Origin: Pirellulaceae bacterium
Lineage (GTDB): Bacteria; Planctomycetota; Planctomycetia; Pirellulales; Pirellulaceae
Length of the DNA stretch: 30,900 nucleotides
Assembly: GCA_022448645.1 (NCBI GenBank)
Contig: JAKVBZ010000061.1
Location: 1 to 30,900, forward strand
Direction: 5' to 3'
Position numbers and translations under genes: made by a program
Part shown: positions 17,294-26,326 of the stretch, piece after piece
Layout: each line of letters begins with the position of its first letter
Position numbering within the stretch: the first letter of the stretch is position 1
The notes under the pieces: model-generated
The model's database searches: none
The model's input: only the letters and a program-made list of their open reading frames with translations
Told to the model about the DNA's origin: nothing

Positions 17294-18265
17294 ATGAAGA
17301 TATTGTTTTTACACGGTTGGACCAGCGTACCCGGAGGACGAAAGCCTACGTACCTAGCCGACCACGGCCATGAAGTGATTAACCCGGCACTGCCCGATGA
17401 GGATTTTTCCTCGGCCCTGCGGATCGCCCAGGCAGAATACGACGAACACTGCCCTGATGTTGTGGTTGGTTCTTCTCGCGGTGGTGCCGTCGCGATGAAC
17501 ATTCGCACTGGAAATACACCACTGGTCTTACTTTGTCCGGCGTGGAAACGCTGGGGATCGGCGACCACCGTAAAGTGGAACACCACTATCCTGCACTCAT
17601 GCCAAGACGATGTGATCCCATTTGGTGACAGCAAGGACTTGGTGGTCAGTAGTCGTTTACCTGTTTCGGCGCTGGTAGAAGTCGGAGCGGACCACCGTTT
17701 GGCAGCACCGGAGTCGTTGGCCTGCATGCTCGAGAAGTGTGAGCATGCAAGTGAAACAAAAGCTTCTGTCGACGTTACTGTCTATTACTTAGAAATGCTC
17801 CAAGCCCAGGTGCAAGAAGTCCCGCCACCTCGTGATGGCCTCACCGTTATTCACGCCAAGACTCCTTCGGTTGCCTATTTTCGGTACCTGTACAACTTGG
17901 TCGGTCGAGATTACTTCTGGCTTCGGCGAGGAAGCATGCCTGACGCTCAACTGGCAAAGACGATCCAGGATCCTTTGAACGATATTCATGTTTTGCACGT
18001 GGATGGATCACCTGCAGGGTTCGCCGAATTAGACCGTCGTCAATCGGACCAAATCGAACTTGTCCAATTTGGGCTGATGGGTGAGTTCATTGGACAGGGA
18101 TTGGGGAAGTGGTTCTTACAGTGGACCATTGATAAAGCGTTCAGTTGTGATCCACAGCGATTCTGGCTGCATACTTGTACGCTGGATCATCCGACTGCTT
18201 TGGATCTTTATCAAAAATTCGGCTTCACCATCTACAAAGAAGAAACTGTTCGACAAGTACTATGA
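17294..18265 (+). CDS. Fusion protein: small alpha/beta hydrolase plus GNAT acetyltransferase
   Basis: 323 aa in one uninterrupted frame from the ATG at 17294. A TTG at 17288 is the alternative start. Residues 1-150 look like a YqiA/RBBP9-type alpha/beta hydrolase. ILFLHGWTS sits at the start, GSSRGG (59-64) gives the nucleophile Ser61, CQDDVIPF (103-110) the Asp, and GADHRL (131-136) the His134. Residues from about 185 to 320 look like a GNAT N-acetyltransferase. VLHVDGSPAGFAEL and QFGLMGEFIGQGLGKWFL (258-275) form the acetyl-CoA motif A, and HPTALDLYQKFGF (299-311) the usual final motif. The pair suggests a cytoplasmic enzyme that removes and adds acyl groups, but the substrate is unknown. 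The stop lies 31 bases before the metallophosphoesterase start, so an operon is likely. Confidence 0.8.
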   Translation: MKILFLHGWTSVPGGRKPTYLADHGHEVINPALPDEDFSSALRIAQAEYDEHCPDVVVGSSRGGAVAMNIRTGNTPLVLLCPAWKRWGSATTVKWNTTILHSCQDDVIPFGDSKDLVVSSRLPVSALVEVGADHRLAAPESLACMLEKCEHASETKASVDVTVYYLEMLQAQVQEVPPPRDGLTVIHAKTPSVAYFRYLYNLVGRDYFWLRRGSMPDAQLAKTIQDPLNDIHVLHVDGSPAGFAELDRRQSDQIELVQFGLMGEFIGQGLGKWFLQWTIDKAFSCDPQRFWLHTCTLDHPTALDLYQKFGFTIYKEETVRQVL

Positions 18266-18296
18266 CACCCACCCGAAACCCCTGATAGGCGCATTC

Positions 18297-20225
18297 ATGA
18301 AATCAATCCATTTACTACGTGTTGCCCTTGCCAGCCAACTTTTCATTGCCTCTTGGGCACTCTGCGTTTGGGCTCATCCACCTGACGCCGACGGAAGTCA
18401 CCACGATCATGACGACGGTGTTGATGCCAGCGCACGAGCGTTGCTGTTGCCAAACTTGGACGGTCCCACACCGTGGACCGACAAGCCCGTATTGAACGCT
18501 CCAGACCGTTTTCACTTTGCCATCATGAGCGATCGAACCGGTGGGCATCGGCCGGGCATTTGGATGCAGGCTGTAGAACTCCTGAATTTGATGCGACCTG
18601 AGTTCGTCGTGTCCGTTGGCGACCTGATCGAAGGATATACAAATGATAGCGATGTTTTGCAAAAGGAATGGCAGGAATTCCTTGGATTCCTCGACCATTT
18701 GGACATGCGGTTCTTTTTTGTGGCAGGGAACCATGATTTGAGCAATTCCCAAATGCACAAATTGTGGCGCGAACAATTTGGTCGCGAATGGTACTCATTT
18801 GATTATCATGACGTGCATTTCGTCTGCCTGTGTAGTGAAGATCCGGTATCCCGTATTGGTGATGAACAATTGAGTTGGGTGAAGAAGGATCTACAAGAAC
18901 ACGAGGATGCTCGCTGGACCTTGGTCTTCATTCATAAGCCTCTCTGGACCTATGCCGAGCGAGCTGAATCCAGGGGGCAGGATGACCCAACCAACTGGAG
19001 TGAGATTTCGGAGTTGCTGGCCAGCCGGCCCCACCATGTCTTTGCGGGACACCATCACAATTATGTACAGTTTCGACGAAATGGTACGAACTATTACCAA
19101 TTAGCCACTACGGGCGGTGGATCGTCTTTGCGAGGCAAGGCCTATGGTGAGTTTGATCATGTGGTTTGGGTCACAATGGAAAAAGAGGGGCCTCGTATCG
19201 CCAACTTGCTTTTGGACGGAGTGTTGCCGGCAGATGTTAGTACCGAAGAAAGCCTCGACCGGTTTCACCAATTCCTGAATCAATCGTTGATCGAAATAGC
19301 ACCCGTATTGATCGAAACAGGCAAAGAATTCTACGAAGGTACGGTACGCATTCGGCTGACGAACCAGTTCAATCAGGCGATCGAGCTTGACGGTGAAATC
19401 GCTGGCCTTCCGCTTCGTGGCATGACCGCCGAAACAACAAAGCTGACTCTTCAGGTAGAGCCAGGAGCTAGTGAGGCGTTTGATTTCAAGTTTCGTGTTG
19501 CTGAGCCAATCCCCGTGCTTGAATTTTCCCACACGACGTTGAACGCCAAGATACGGACGGTTGGTGATGACCCGTTGCGTGCTGAGATCGTCGTGCCTGT
19601 GACCGTGGCGCATCGTTACCAATGCTCGCCGTTGCAAATTACGTTGGACGGAAAATTAGACGACTGGTCTGGCACTGAGTTTTCCACGCCCGAACAACCT
19701 CGGATAGTTGGTGCCTTTGAGCAATGGAAAGGATTGAACGACGGGTCTGTCCGTTTTCGTGTCGCATTCGACGATCAACAAATTTTGTTCGGTGGGCACG
19801 TGAGCGACGAGATGATCCTGCCCAAGGTAGACTCGCTTTATTTTTTCATTGATCCCAGGCCACTGCAACAACGGTCACAAGAGAGAGTAGCTCCTGTTCG
19901 GGGCAAAGTGTTTTCATTCAATGTTGACATTTCCAAGGGCTGGGAGGCTCCCTCGATACAGGGGGGAACCCTGGGTGGAGCGCGAGATTCCATTGACACC
20001 TCGGTAGTGACACGTCGGGTAGAAGATGGATATGACTTTGAGCTCTCGATCCCGATCCATTACCTGACACGTATTCAAGGAGATGATTGGGAGAGCTTTC
20101 AGCTGAATTGCGGACTGCGCGATGCTGACCAACCCGAAGATGATTACTGTCTGATTCCTTGGCGTGGTTCTTTTCACGACGGCAACACGACGTCTCATTA
20201 CGCTCACTTTTTTCGCCGCCGTTAA
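18297..20225 (+). CDS. Secreted metallophosphoesterase with a CBM9-like C-terminal domain
   Basis: 642 aa from the ATG at 18297. Longer frames starting at 18081 run through the previous gene. A signal peptide (LLRVALASQLFIASWALCVWA, cleavage near 26) is followed by a His/Asp-rich linker. The calcineurin-like phosphoesterase domain spans about 70-300. It has SDRTGG (78-83, in place of the usual DxH), GDLIEG (108-113), GNHD (144-147), HKPLW (213-217) and GHHH (251-254), all expected metal ligands except the first. This 'DRTG' form is a known planctomycete/Bacteroidetes-type subgroup. After a beta-rich middle, residues from about 438 (TLDGKLDDWSG) resemble a CBM9-like carbohydrate-binding domain (SLYFFIDPRP). 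It is likely a periplasmic or surface phosphohydrolase aimed at polysaccharide. Confidence 0.85.
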   Translation: MKSIHLLRVALASQLFIASWALCVWAHPPDADGSHHDHDDGVDASARALLLPNLDGPTPWTDKPVLNAPDRFHFAIMSDRTGGHRPGIWMQAVELLNLMRPEFVVSVGDLIEGYTNDSDVLQKEWQEFLGFLDHLDMRFFFVAGNHDLSNSQMHKLWREQFGREWYSFDYHDVHFVCLCSEDPVSRIGDEQLSWVKKDLQEHEDARWTLVFIHKPLWTYAERAESRGQDDPTNWSEISELLASRPHHVFAGHHHNYVQFRRNGTNYYQLATTGGGSSLRGKAYGEFDHVVWVTMEKEGPRIANLLLDGVLPADVSTEESLDRFHQFLNQSLIEIAPVLIETGKEFYEGTVRIRLTNQFNQAIELDGEIAGLPLRGMTAETTKLTLQVEPGASEAFDFKFRVAEPIPVLEFSHTTLNAKIRTVGDDPLRAEIVVPVTVAHRYQCSPLQITLDGKLDDWSGTEFSTPEQPRIVGAFEQWKGLNDGSVRFRVAFDDQQILFGGHVSDEMILPKVDSLYFFIDPRPLQQRSQERVAPVRGKVFSFNVDISKGWEAPSIQGGTLGGARDSIDTSVVTRRVEDGYDFELSIPIHYLTRIQGDDWESFQLNCGLRDADQPEDDYCLIPWRGSFHDGNTTSHYAHFFRRR

Positions 20226-20658
20226 ATGCACTGGTTGGCACGGTGGGGGTGTGGCGATGATAGGCGCAGAGGTGTGAATGAGCTGTGGCTTTGACCGAGA
20301 TGCATCTCCACCAGGATGCGAGGCCCGTCTGGCGCGCGTTCTCGGAGTAATGCGAATTAGTGTCGAGATCGCGGTGGGAAGGATGGTGAGGCATCATCCA
20401 ACTCAGGCACAGCAGGCAATCCTACGACCAACGAAACTCGAAAAAGCCAGCCGACAGGATGAGCGGAATGCCTATCAGGGTCGGCGCCACCGGACGCCTG
20501 GCCAGACGATGTGCATCTTTTGACAATAGAAAAAAACACTTGGCGACACTTGTTGTGACCGTCAGGAATGCCGATAATCGACAGCCTGCCAACTGGCTTA
20601 GGCCCTGGCGGGACCTCTTTCTTTCCAATGTCGATTTAATTCTTGAGAGGAACATCTG
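20226..20658. other. Intergenic region
   Basis: 433 bases. Short frames on both strands (for example 20278-20523) have no recognisable sequence. No gene or clear structure is supported. Confidence 0.4.
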
Positions 20659-21294
20659 ATGATGCGTGAGTTGCCGAAGTCTGCACAACTATTGTTTAGC
20701 AGCATCGTATGTGTGATGGTTTTCGCCGGGAATGCCCGGGCAGAGGAAGACAATTGGGTATCGCTGTTTGATGGTAAAACTATGAATGGCTGGGAAAAGG
20801 TAGGTAACGACGAGAGTGTTTGGAAAGTTGAAGACGGAGCAATATGCGGTTCTGGACCGCCTTCCATGCTTGTTTGTACGCACGGCCCATACAAGAACTT
20901 TCGCTACCGTGCTGAAATCAAGATAAACGACAAAGGAAACTCAGGAATGTACTTCCGAACCACTCGCAAACCTGGATTTGCGGATGGCTACGAGGCTCAA
21001 ATTGCCAGCACGCACGCGGATCCCATCCGAACTGGCTCGTTGTACGGTCTGTGCCACGTCTACGAACGCCTTGTCGAACCAGATACCTGGTTCAGTTACG
21101 AAATCGAAGTACGCGACGATGTGTGGCGAAATCGGCCACTGACACGTATCAAGGTTGCCGTGAATGGGAAAAGCTTGTACGAACACCTCGAGTTCACTCG
21201 TCAATTCAGCGAAGGGCATTTCGCCTTTCAGCAGCATGACCCGGGCAGTAGGGTCAGCATTCGTTCAGTAAAAGTCCTCGAGTTACCAGACTGA
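20659..21294 (+). CDS. Secreted DUF1080 (3-keto-disaccharide hydrolase-like) protein
   Basis: 211 aa. GAGAGGA lies 7 bases before the ATG at 20659. A signal peptide ends near ARA-EED. The mature part begins with the DUF1080 signature WVSLFDGKTMNGWEKVG and continues SVWKVEDGAICG, NFRYRAEIKINDKGNSGMYF and a closing beta-strand set (SRVSIRSVKVLEL). This is a LamG-like jelly-roll fold. Some DUF1080 members hydrolyse 3-keto-glycosides; others are untested. It is followed after 9 bases by the 397-aa gene on the same strand. Planctomycetes carry many DUF1080 genes, so a substrate cannot be assigned. Confidence 0.9.
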   Translation: MMRELPKSAQLLFSSIVCVMVFAGNARAEEDNWVSLFDGKTMNGWEKVGNDESVWKVEDGAICGSGPPSMLVCTHGPYKNFRYRAEIKINDKGNSGMYFRTTRKPGFADGYEAQIASTHADPIRTGSLYGLCHVYERLVEPDTWFSYEIEVRDDVWRNRPLTRIKVAVNGKSLYEHLEFTRQFSEGHFAFQQHDPGSRVSIRSVKVLELPD

Positions 21295-21303
21295 GAACTA
21301 CAT

Positions 21304-22497
21304 ATGAAGATTGCCGTTATTACCACGGTATTCCGCTACCGTTCACACGCCCATGTCATTCTAGAAAATTTTCTGGAACCATACTTATTCAATGGGGGTA
21401 AGGTGGTCCCGGATCAAAATATCGTATCCATGTATGTGGATCAATTTCCGAAAAGGGACATGGCACGGGCTGTCGCTAAAGAATATGGCATCCCTATTTA
21501 TTCCACCATCAAAGATGCACTTTGTCGAGGGAAGCGTAAACTGGATGTGGATGCAGTTTTGTTGATCGCCGAACATGGCAGGTACGGTTTCAACGCTCGG
21601 GGCCAAAAACGCTATCCGAGAAAACAATTCTTCGATCAGGTTGTCGAAGTGATGCGATCCAGTGGACGGGTCGTACCCATATTCTTAGACAAACACCTCA
21701 GCTACCGCTGGGACTGGGCCCAGGAAATGATGGAAACCATTGCGGAACTAGGAATTCCGTTCATGGCAGGTAGCTCCGTTCCGTTGGCTCAACGCCGTCC
21801 AAACATCGAAATACCTCGCGGAGCCAAGATCGCCGAGTCAGTTTCCGTGCACGGCGGCCCCATCGAGGCCTATGGTTTCCACGCATTTGAGGTATTGCAG
21901 TCGTTCGTCGAGTCTCGACAAGGTGGCGAAACTGGTGTGGCTAGCATTGAGGCTTTAGATGGCGAAGCGTTATGGAAGGGGGATTGGTCTAAAGCGTTGG
22001 CCGAAGCGGCCATGGCCGCAGAACTGGGCAAAGCTCCTGCTTCCCTGAAACGTATTCCTGGAGAAGCCGTCCGCCGGTCCGGTGGTGCGATCGTGCGGTA
22101 TCAAGATGGAAGCAAAGCCACCATGTTAACCATCGGTAAGAGCGACCCCAGGTACAACTTCGCCTATCGGCTGCAGGGAGAAAGGAAAATACGCGCCACG
22201 TGTTTGAATGTGGGGCCTTGGATTAATCGCAATCTTTTTAAGGCGCTCTGCCATGCCATTCAACACCATTTCCGTACTGGACAGTCGCCGTACCCCTTGG
22301 AGAGAACGTTCTTGACCACCGGCATGACGGACGCCTTGATGCGCGCACGCGAACAGTCTGGTCCTCTCAGCACACCCCACTTAGATATCTGCTACAAACC
22401 GAAAAACTTTAAAGCGATGCGTGAAATGGGCAAGACCTGGGATATCCTCACCGAGGATATCCCTCAGCCGAAATGGATTGACACGTTTTGCGGTTAA
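21304..22497 (+). CDS. Conserved-looking protein of unknown function, 397 aa
   Basis: It begins MKIAVITTVFRYRSHAHVILE with no signal peptide, so it should be cytoplasmic. The first 150 residues look like a Rossmann-type alpha/beta domain (DAVLLIAEHGRYGFN, GRVVPIFLDKHLSYRWDWA). The C-terminal half is mixed and contains a TFLTTGMTDALMRARE segment. No catalytic motif of a named family is recognised. In general form it matches proteins annotated only as hypothetical in planctomycetes, often beside DUF1080 or oxidoreductase genes; that is recalled, not checked. The 9-base gap after DUF1080 and the absent ribosome site suggest translational coupling. Confidence 0.8.
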   Translation: MKIAVITTVFRYRSHAHVILENFLEPYLFNGGKVVPDQNIVSMYVDQFPKRDMARAVAKEYGIPIYSTIKDALCRGKRKLDVDAVLLIAEHGRYGFNARGQKRYPRKQFFDQVVEVMRSSGRVVPIFLDKHLSYRWDWAQEMMETIAELGIPFMAGSSVPLAQRRPNIEIPRGAKIAESVSVHGGPIEAYGFHAFEVLQSFVESRQGGETGVASIEALDGEALWKGDWSKALAEAAMAAELGKAPASLKRIPGEAVRRSGGAIVRYQDGSKATMLTIGKSDPRYNFAYRLQGERKIRATCLNVGPWINRNLFKALCHAIQHHFRTGQSPYPLERTFLTTGMTDALMRAREQSGPLSTPHLDICYKPKNFKAMREMGKTWDILTEDIPQPKWIDTFCG

Positions 22498-22701
22498 CCG
22501 GTTCTCGCATGGCCTCACACATTTTCAACAATTCGCACGACGGACTCCCAAGGCGGAGAGCTGCAAGGTCCGTTCTCTGATTGTCTTGGAACTCCATTGT
22601 TTCGCTTCACGAATTGAGTTCCTCCTATTCGTATCACGCTCGTTCGTCCTTTACTCATCAAGGCCATTTTTGAACATTCCATCAAGATAGGAGAATTAAA
22701 G

Positions 22702-22962
22702 GTGTCGAACGGTCATGGAAGTGAAAATTACACGATCACCATTACCCTCTTTCCCGAACAGGGACACGCTATTTTCTATGCCGAAGGTGAATCAACACCT
22801 TCGGCCGAAGAACTGCCGCAGGCACTGGGACAAGCTCTACAAAGCTGGATGGGTGACAATCCGGCTGTCGTCGTTCGTTCGTCCTTGCCAATCGTCCAGA
22901 ATGGTCATACCATCGCCATTCACCTGTGGTTCGATCCGGCCACGATTGAAGCGACGGACTAA
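22702..22962 (+). CDS. Small hypothetical protein, 86 aa
   Basis: It starts at a GTG at 22702 with GGAG close upstream. The protein (SENYTITITLFPEQGHAIFYA, then a helix SAEELPQALGQALQSWM, then strands) looks like a compact beta-alpha-beta domain with no signal peptide. No family is recognised. It lies 180 bases before recG on the same strand. The start choice and the regular fold pattern support a real gene. Confidence 0.65.
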   Translation: MSNGHGSENYTITITLFPEQGHAIFYAEGESTPSAEELPQALGQALQSWMGDNPAVVVRSSLPIVQNGHTIAIHLWFDPATIEATD

Positions 22963-23142
22963 GTGTGTGCTTAGGAGTCGTGCACATGGTGGCGTTCTGA
23001 TGGATGCAGGGGTGCGGGCGACTCGACCTCACGTGGATTGAACCATGGCAGTGTCAAATGAAAGATACCGCATGCTCCCACAATTCTACCCCACATAGGC
23101 ACCCTACTCCCTAAAGTGGGCTGGTCTCGCTAGCATGTAAAT

Positions 23143-25251
23143 ATGTCCACTTCCTCGGCCGGCACCAATGTACCACCTGATAACGACTCTATGCTGACCA
23201 AGCCGGTCCAGTTTCTCAAAGGTGTGGGACCTCAGCGAGCCGAACTGTTACAGCGGCTCGGATTGCGTGTGGCCATGGACTTGTTGTTTTACTTCCCACG
23301 CGATTACCGTGACATGAGCGAGTTGCGGACGATTGACGAACTGGAAGAAAATTCTTCGGTGAGTGTTTGTGGACACGTGGAAGAAGTCGAATTGCGGAAC
23401 ACTGGACCCGGTCGCAGTGTACTCGTAATTCTTGTGCGCCAGGATGATCAGTACTTGCGAGCTGTGTGGTTCAATCAACCTTTTATGCGCGATCGTTTGC
23501 GGCAAGGGCAACGGGTCTTGTTGTCGGGGGAACCTCGCTGGAAAGGAGGAAGATGGGAATTAGCCCACCCGCGCGTGGAGTCGCTGGCCGACGACCAAGA
23601 AGAACCAACGGGGCAGATCTTACCCATTTATCCGTCGACCGACGGCCTTTCCCAGTTTCATCTGCGTCGCATCGTGCAACAGGTTGTGGAGGAATGCGTT
23701 TCCGAAGTCGAAGAAGTGTTCCCACCGTCTTATTTAAATCGTCATGCCTTGCAGCCTCTTCGTGAGGCACTACCCCAAATCCATTTTCCAGACAGCCAAG
23801 ATTCCTTGGAGAAGGCTCGGCGAAGGTTCATTTATCAAGAACTCTTGGTCCTACAGCTGGCGGTGGCCCTGCGACGACTGCGTTTGACGGCACATCATCG
23901 CGCCGCGGAGCTTCCGGTGTCAGCACAAATCGATGCTCGGATTCGACGGCTGTTGCCGTTCGAGTTAACGACGGGACAAGATCAAGCTATCCAAGATATT
24001 TCGTCAGATTTGGCTCGCCCGACCCCCATGAACCGTCTCTTGCAGGGTGATGTTGGCAGTGGCAAGACGGTGGTTGCGGTTTACACCATGTTGGTAGCCG
24101 TGGCACATGGTCACCAGGCCGTCTTGATGGCTCCAACCGAAGTTCTGGCCCGGCAACATTATCAAACTCTAGTGCAGTTGTTGCGAACCAGCCAAGTTCG
24201 CTTGGGGCTACTGACAGGCTCGCTGTCTGAACAGCAAAGGAAAGATGTCCTGCAGCGAATCGAAAACGGAACGTTGGATGTCGTGGTGGGGACACAAGCT
24301 TTACTTCACGTGTCCACAACGTTTTCCAAATTGGGCCTGGTGATCATTGACGAGCAGCACAAATTTGGTGTTCAACAACGAGCAGGACTGAGGCAGTCAA
24401 ATACGATGCCGCATTATTTGGTCATGACCGCAACACCGATCCCTCGTACCATCTCCATGACCGTTTTCGGGGACCTGGATGTGACCTCCCTGCGGGAATC
24501 TCCACCCGGCCGTCAGCCGGTGCAGACGTATTTGGGCCAGGCAGAGCAACGAGAACAATGGTGGGATTTCTTTCGACGTAAGTTACGCGAAGGACGACAA
24601 GGTTATGTGATTGTTCCGCGAGTGGATGCGTCGTCCGAAAGCGATTTAAAAAGTGTTGAAGAGGCGTTCGAAGAACTTGCAAACGGCGAATTGGAAGCTT
24701 TTCGCGTGAATTTGGTACATGGCCGTTTGAGCAGTGAAGAAAAAACGTTGGCGATGACCGAATTTGGTCGCGGTGAAACCCAAGTGCTTGTCGCCACATC
24801 GGTTGTGGAAGTAGGTGTCGACGTTCCCAATGCCTCTGTGATGACGATCGAAAATGGAGATCGGTTTGGGTTGGCACAGCTCCACCAATTGCGGGGACGC
24901 ATCAGTCGTGGAAGCCATCCCGGTTATCTGTGCGTGTTCTCGTCTGCAGGGTCAGCGGAGGGGCACGAACGCCTGGAAGCATTCGTGAGCAACGATGACG
25001 GCTTTGAACTTGCAGAAATCGATTTTCGTCTACGGGGGCCAGGAGACCTTTTTAGTTCACGCCAGCATGGGCTGCCTCCCTTTCACATCGCAGACCTTTT
25101 GCGGGACAAAGCCGTGCTTCACGAGGCTCGTAGAGACGCCCAGGAATTGATGGCAGAAGATCCAGAATTGCTGGCCGATCAACACGCTCGATTGCGTCGC
25201 ATGGTGTTGGGGCGTTACGGTCAAGCGTTGGATCTGAGCGACGTCGGATAA
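23143..25251 (+). CDS. recG: ATP-dependent DNA helicase RecG
   Basis: 702 aa, the usual RecG length. The enzyme remodels stalled replication forks and branch-migrates junctions. The N-terminal wedge region begins FLKGVGPQRAELLQRLGL (24-41), the RecG HhH-like start, followed by an OB-type segment (SVCGHVEEVELR). The helicase core shows TTGQDQAI (Q-motif region), GDVGSGKT (302-309, Walker A), PTEVLARQHY, TGSL, DEQH (403-406, motif II), FGVQQR, TATPIPRTISM, and motifs V/VI with VATSVVEVGVDVPNA and QLRGRISRG. It closes with FRLRGPGDLFSSRQHG, the RecG-specific motif. No Shine-Dalgarno site precedes 23143; a second Met at residue 17 is possible. Confidence 0.97.
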   Translation: MSTSSAGTNVPPDNDSMLTKPVQFLKGVGPQRAELLQRLGLRVAMDLLFYFPRDYRDMSELRTIDELEENSSVSVCGHVEEVELRNTGPGRSVLVILVRQDDQYLRAVWFNQPFMRDRLRQGQRVLLSGEPRWKGGRWELAHPRVESLADDQEEPTGQILPIYPSTDGLSQFHLRRIVQQVVEECVSEVEEVFPPSYLNRHALQPLREALPQIHFPDSQDSLEKARRRFIYQELLVLQLAVALRRLRLTAHHRAAELPVSAQIDARIRRLLPFELTTGQDQAIQDISSDLARPTPMNRLLQGDVGSGKTVVAVYTMLVAVAHGHQAVLMAPTEVLARQHYQTLVQLLRTSQVRLGLLTGSLSEQQRKDVLQRIENGTLDVVVGTQALLHVSTTFSKLGLVIIDEQHKFGVQQRAGLRQSNTMPHYLVMTATPIPRTISMTVFGDLDVTSLRESPPGRQPVQTYLGQAEQREQWWDFFRRKLREGRQGYVIVPRVDASSESDLKSVEEAFEELANGELEAFRVNLVHGRLSSEEKTLAMTEFGRGETQVLVATSVVEVGVDVPNASVMTIENGDRFGLAQLHQLRGRISRGSHPGYLCVFSSAGSAEGHERLEAFVSNDDGFELAEIDFRLRGPGDLFSSRQHGLPPFHIADLLRDKAVLHEARRDAQELMAEDPELLADQHARLRRMVLGRYGQALDLSDVG

Positions 25252-25379
25252 GTCACTCGTGGACAGTTTTGCTACTAGCGACGAGATGTGTCGCGTTGTT
25301 CTTGGATGAAGGGAACGAGGCTCGTGACCGTGTGTTTTATCGAGAAGCTACGGGAGGTCGACGCGATCTGTAGAAGGTA

Positions 25380-25688
25380 TCAGAGTTTTGTACGACGCTT
25401 GACAGTACGATAGGAACTGCTGTCGGTGGCGTGAACGCACTGTGTGCCGCTAGGATCGTCTTGGGTAACACGAATACGTGGAAAGTTCTCACACAACGCC
25501 AAGACTGTGAATGGTTCTTTGGCGTGGGATGCACCGGCTAAGAAATAGATCATCGTCGGCTCGAATGCAACCACCAAAGGCTTGCCCAACTCGTTGGGTG
25601 ACCAGGCCTCGGGGCATTGACCCTTCGCTCTGAATTCGGATTTGAGATGCGTTCCCATTTCATCTCGGTACGGTCCCTGACGGATCAC
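25380..25688 (-). CDS. Small hypothetical protein coupled to DUF2237
   Basis: 102 aa from a GTG whose last two bases are shared with the TGA stop of the DUF2237 gene (GTGA at 25685-25688). That arrangement suggests re-initiation by the same ribosomes. The sequence contains PLVVAFEPTMIYFLAGAS, a short beta/hydrophobic stretch, and a basic C-terminal tail (RTVKRRTKL). No family is recognised. The overlap is the main support. The gene is convergent with recG, with 128 bases between them. Confidence 0.5.
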   Translation of the reverse strand: MIRQGPYRDEMGTHLKSEFRAKGQCPEAWSPNELGKPLVVAFEPTMIYFLAGASHAKEPFTVLALCENFPRIRVTQDDPSGTQCVHATDSSSYRTVKRRTKL

Positions 25689-26086
25689 CCATCCACCGCA
25701 TGAGCCTGGAGGTCTTCGAGTTCACAATAGTTCAACGCTTCAGCATGAGTTGCTTCCAGCACAACTTGTGGTGCGTATCCAGCATCAAGAGCTTCTTGCC
25801 ACCTCGGCGCACAGAGACACCAACGGTCGCCGGGCTGCACGCCTGGAAAGCCGAAATGAGGCTGCGGTGTGCTCAAGTCATTTCCGGCTGCCTTGGAAAA
25901 CTCCAGAAATTCTGCGGTCATGATTACGCATACGGTGTGCGATCCAACATCTTCGGGCCCCGTTTGGCAACAACCTGTACGGAAAAAACCTGTCAATGGT
26001 TGTCGAGAACACACTGCTAATTTGCTTCCCAACACATTCTGTGCGTCCATTTGCGGATGGCTGTCCTCTTTCGGCAACGCAATCAT
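25685..26086 (-). CDS. DUF2237 family protein
   Basis: 133 aa. AGGAG lies 8 bases before the ATG at 26086. The sequence fits the DUF2237 family closely: NVLGSKLAVCSRQPLTGFFR near residues 18-37, GCCQTGPEDVGSHTVCVIMT, EFLEFSKAAGNDLSTP, GFPGVQPGDRWCLCAPRW and APQVVLEATHAEALNYC. Conserved Cys residues and the GDRWCLCA segment are all present. The biochemical role of the family is unknown. It is first in a two-gene minus-strand unit with the coupled small gene. The 45-bp element copy B lies 196 bases upstream in the same orientation. Confidence 0.92.
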   Translation of the reverse strand: MIALPKEDSHPQMDAQNVLGSKLAVCSRQPLTGFFRTGCCQTGPEDVGSHTVCVIMTAEFLEFSKAAGNDLSTPQPHFGFPGVQPGDRWCLCAPRWQEALDAGYAPQVVLEATHAEALNYCELEDLQAHAVDG

Positions 26087-26281
26087 GATCGTTTCTCCTG
26101 GTGGTGCATGAATAAACGTATGGGTATCACCCAGGCAGCGTCACAGCACACTTAAGGCCGTGTACTAGACAACCTGCTTTACTTACTGGCCGATCAAAAA
26201 AACACTCGGTGGTTCACGTTGAAATTTGTCAAAAATCCGAGTGTCTACACCGTTCCGATGATACGCTGATAGGAATGGTGA

Positions 26282-26326
26282 TTTTCAGACAGTCTACCAG
26301 GAAGAATCCCCCTAACCGAAGGGGGG
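26282..26326 (-). repeat. 45-bp hairpin-containing element, copy B
   Basis: The reverse complement of 26282-26326 matches the plus strand of 12139-12183 at 39 of 45 bases with no gap. The hairpin part is CCCCCC-TTCGGTTA-GGGGG. The ATTCTTCC, TAGAC and CTGAAAA blocks are identical in both copies. It lies 196 bases upstream of the DUF2237 start, in the same orientation. Confidence 0.6.

Noticed and set aside
17059..17727. 222-codon minus-strand frame
   Set aside because: It lies mostly antisense to the hydrolase-GNAT gene, whose motifs are clear. The frame has no recognisable sequence.
19101..19637. 178-codon minus-strand frame inside the metallophosphoesterase
   Set aside because: It is a shadow of the real gene, with no motifs.
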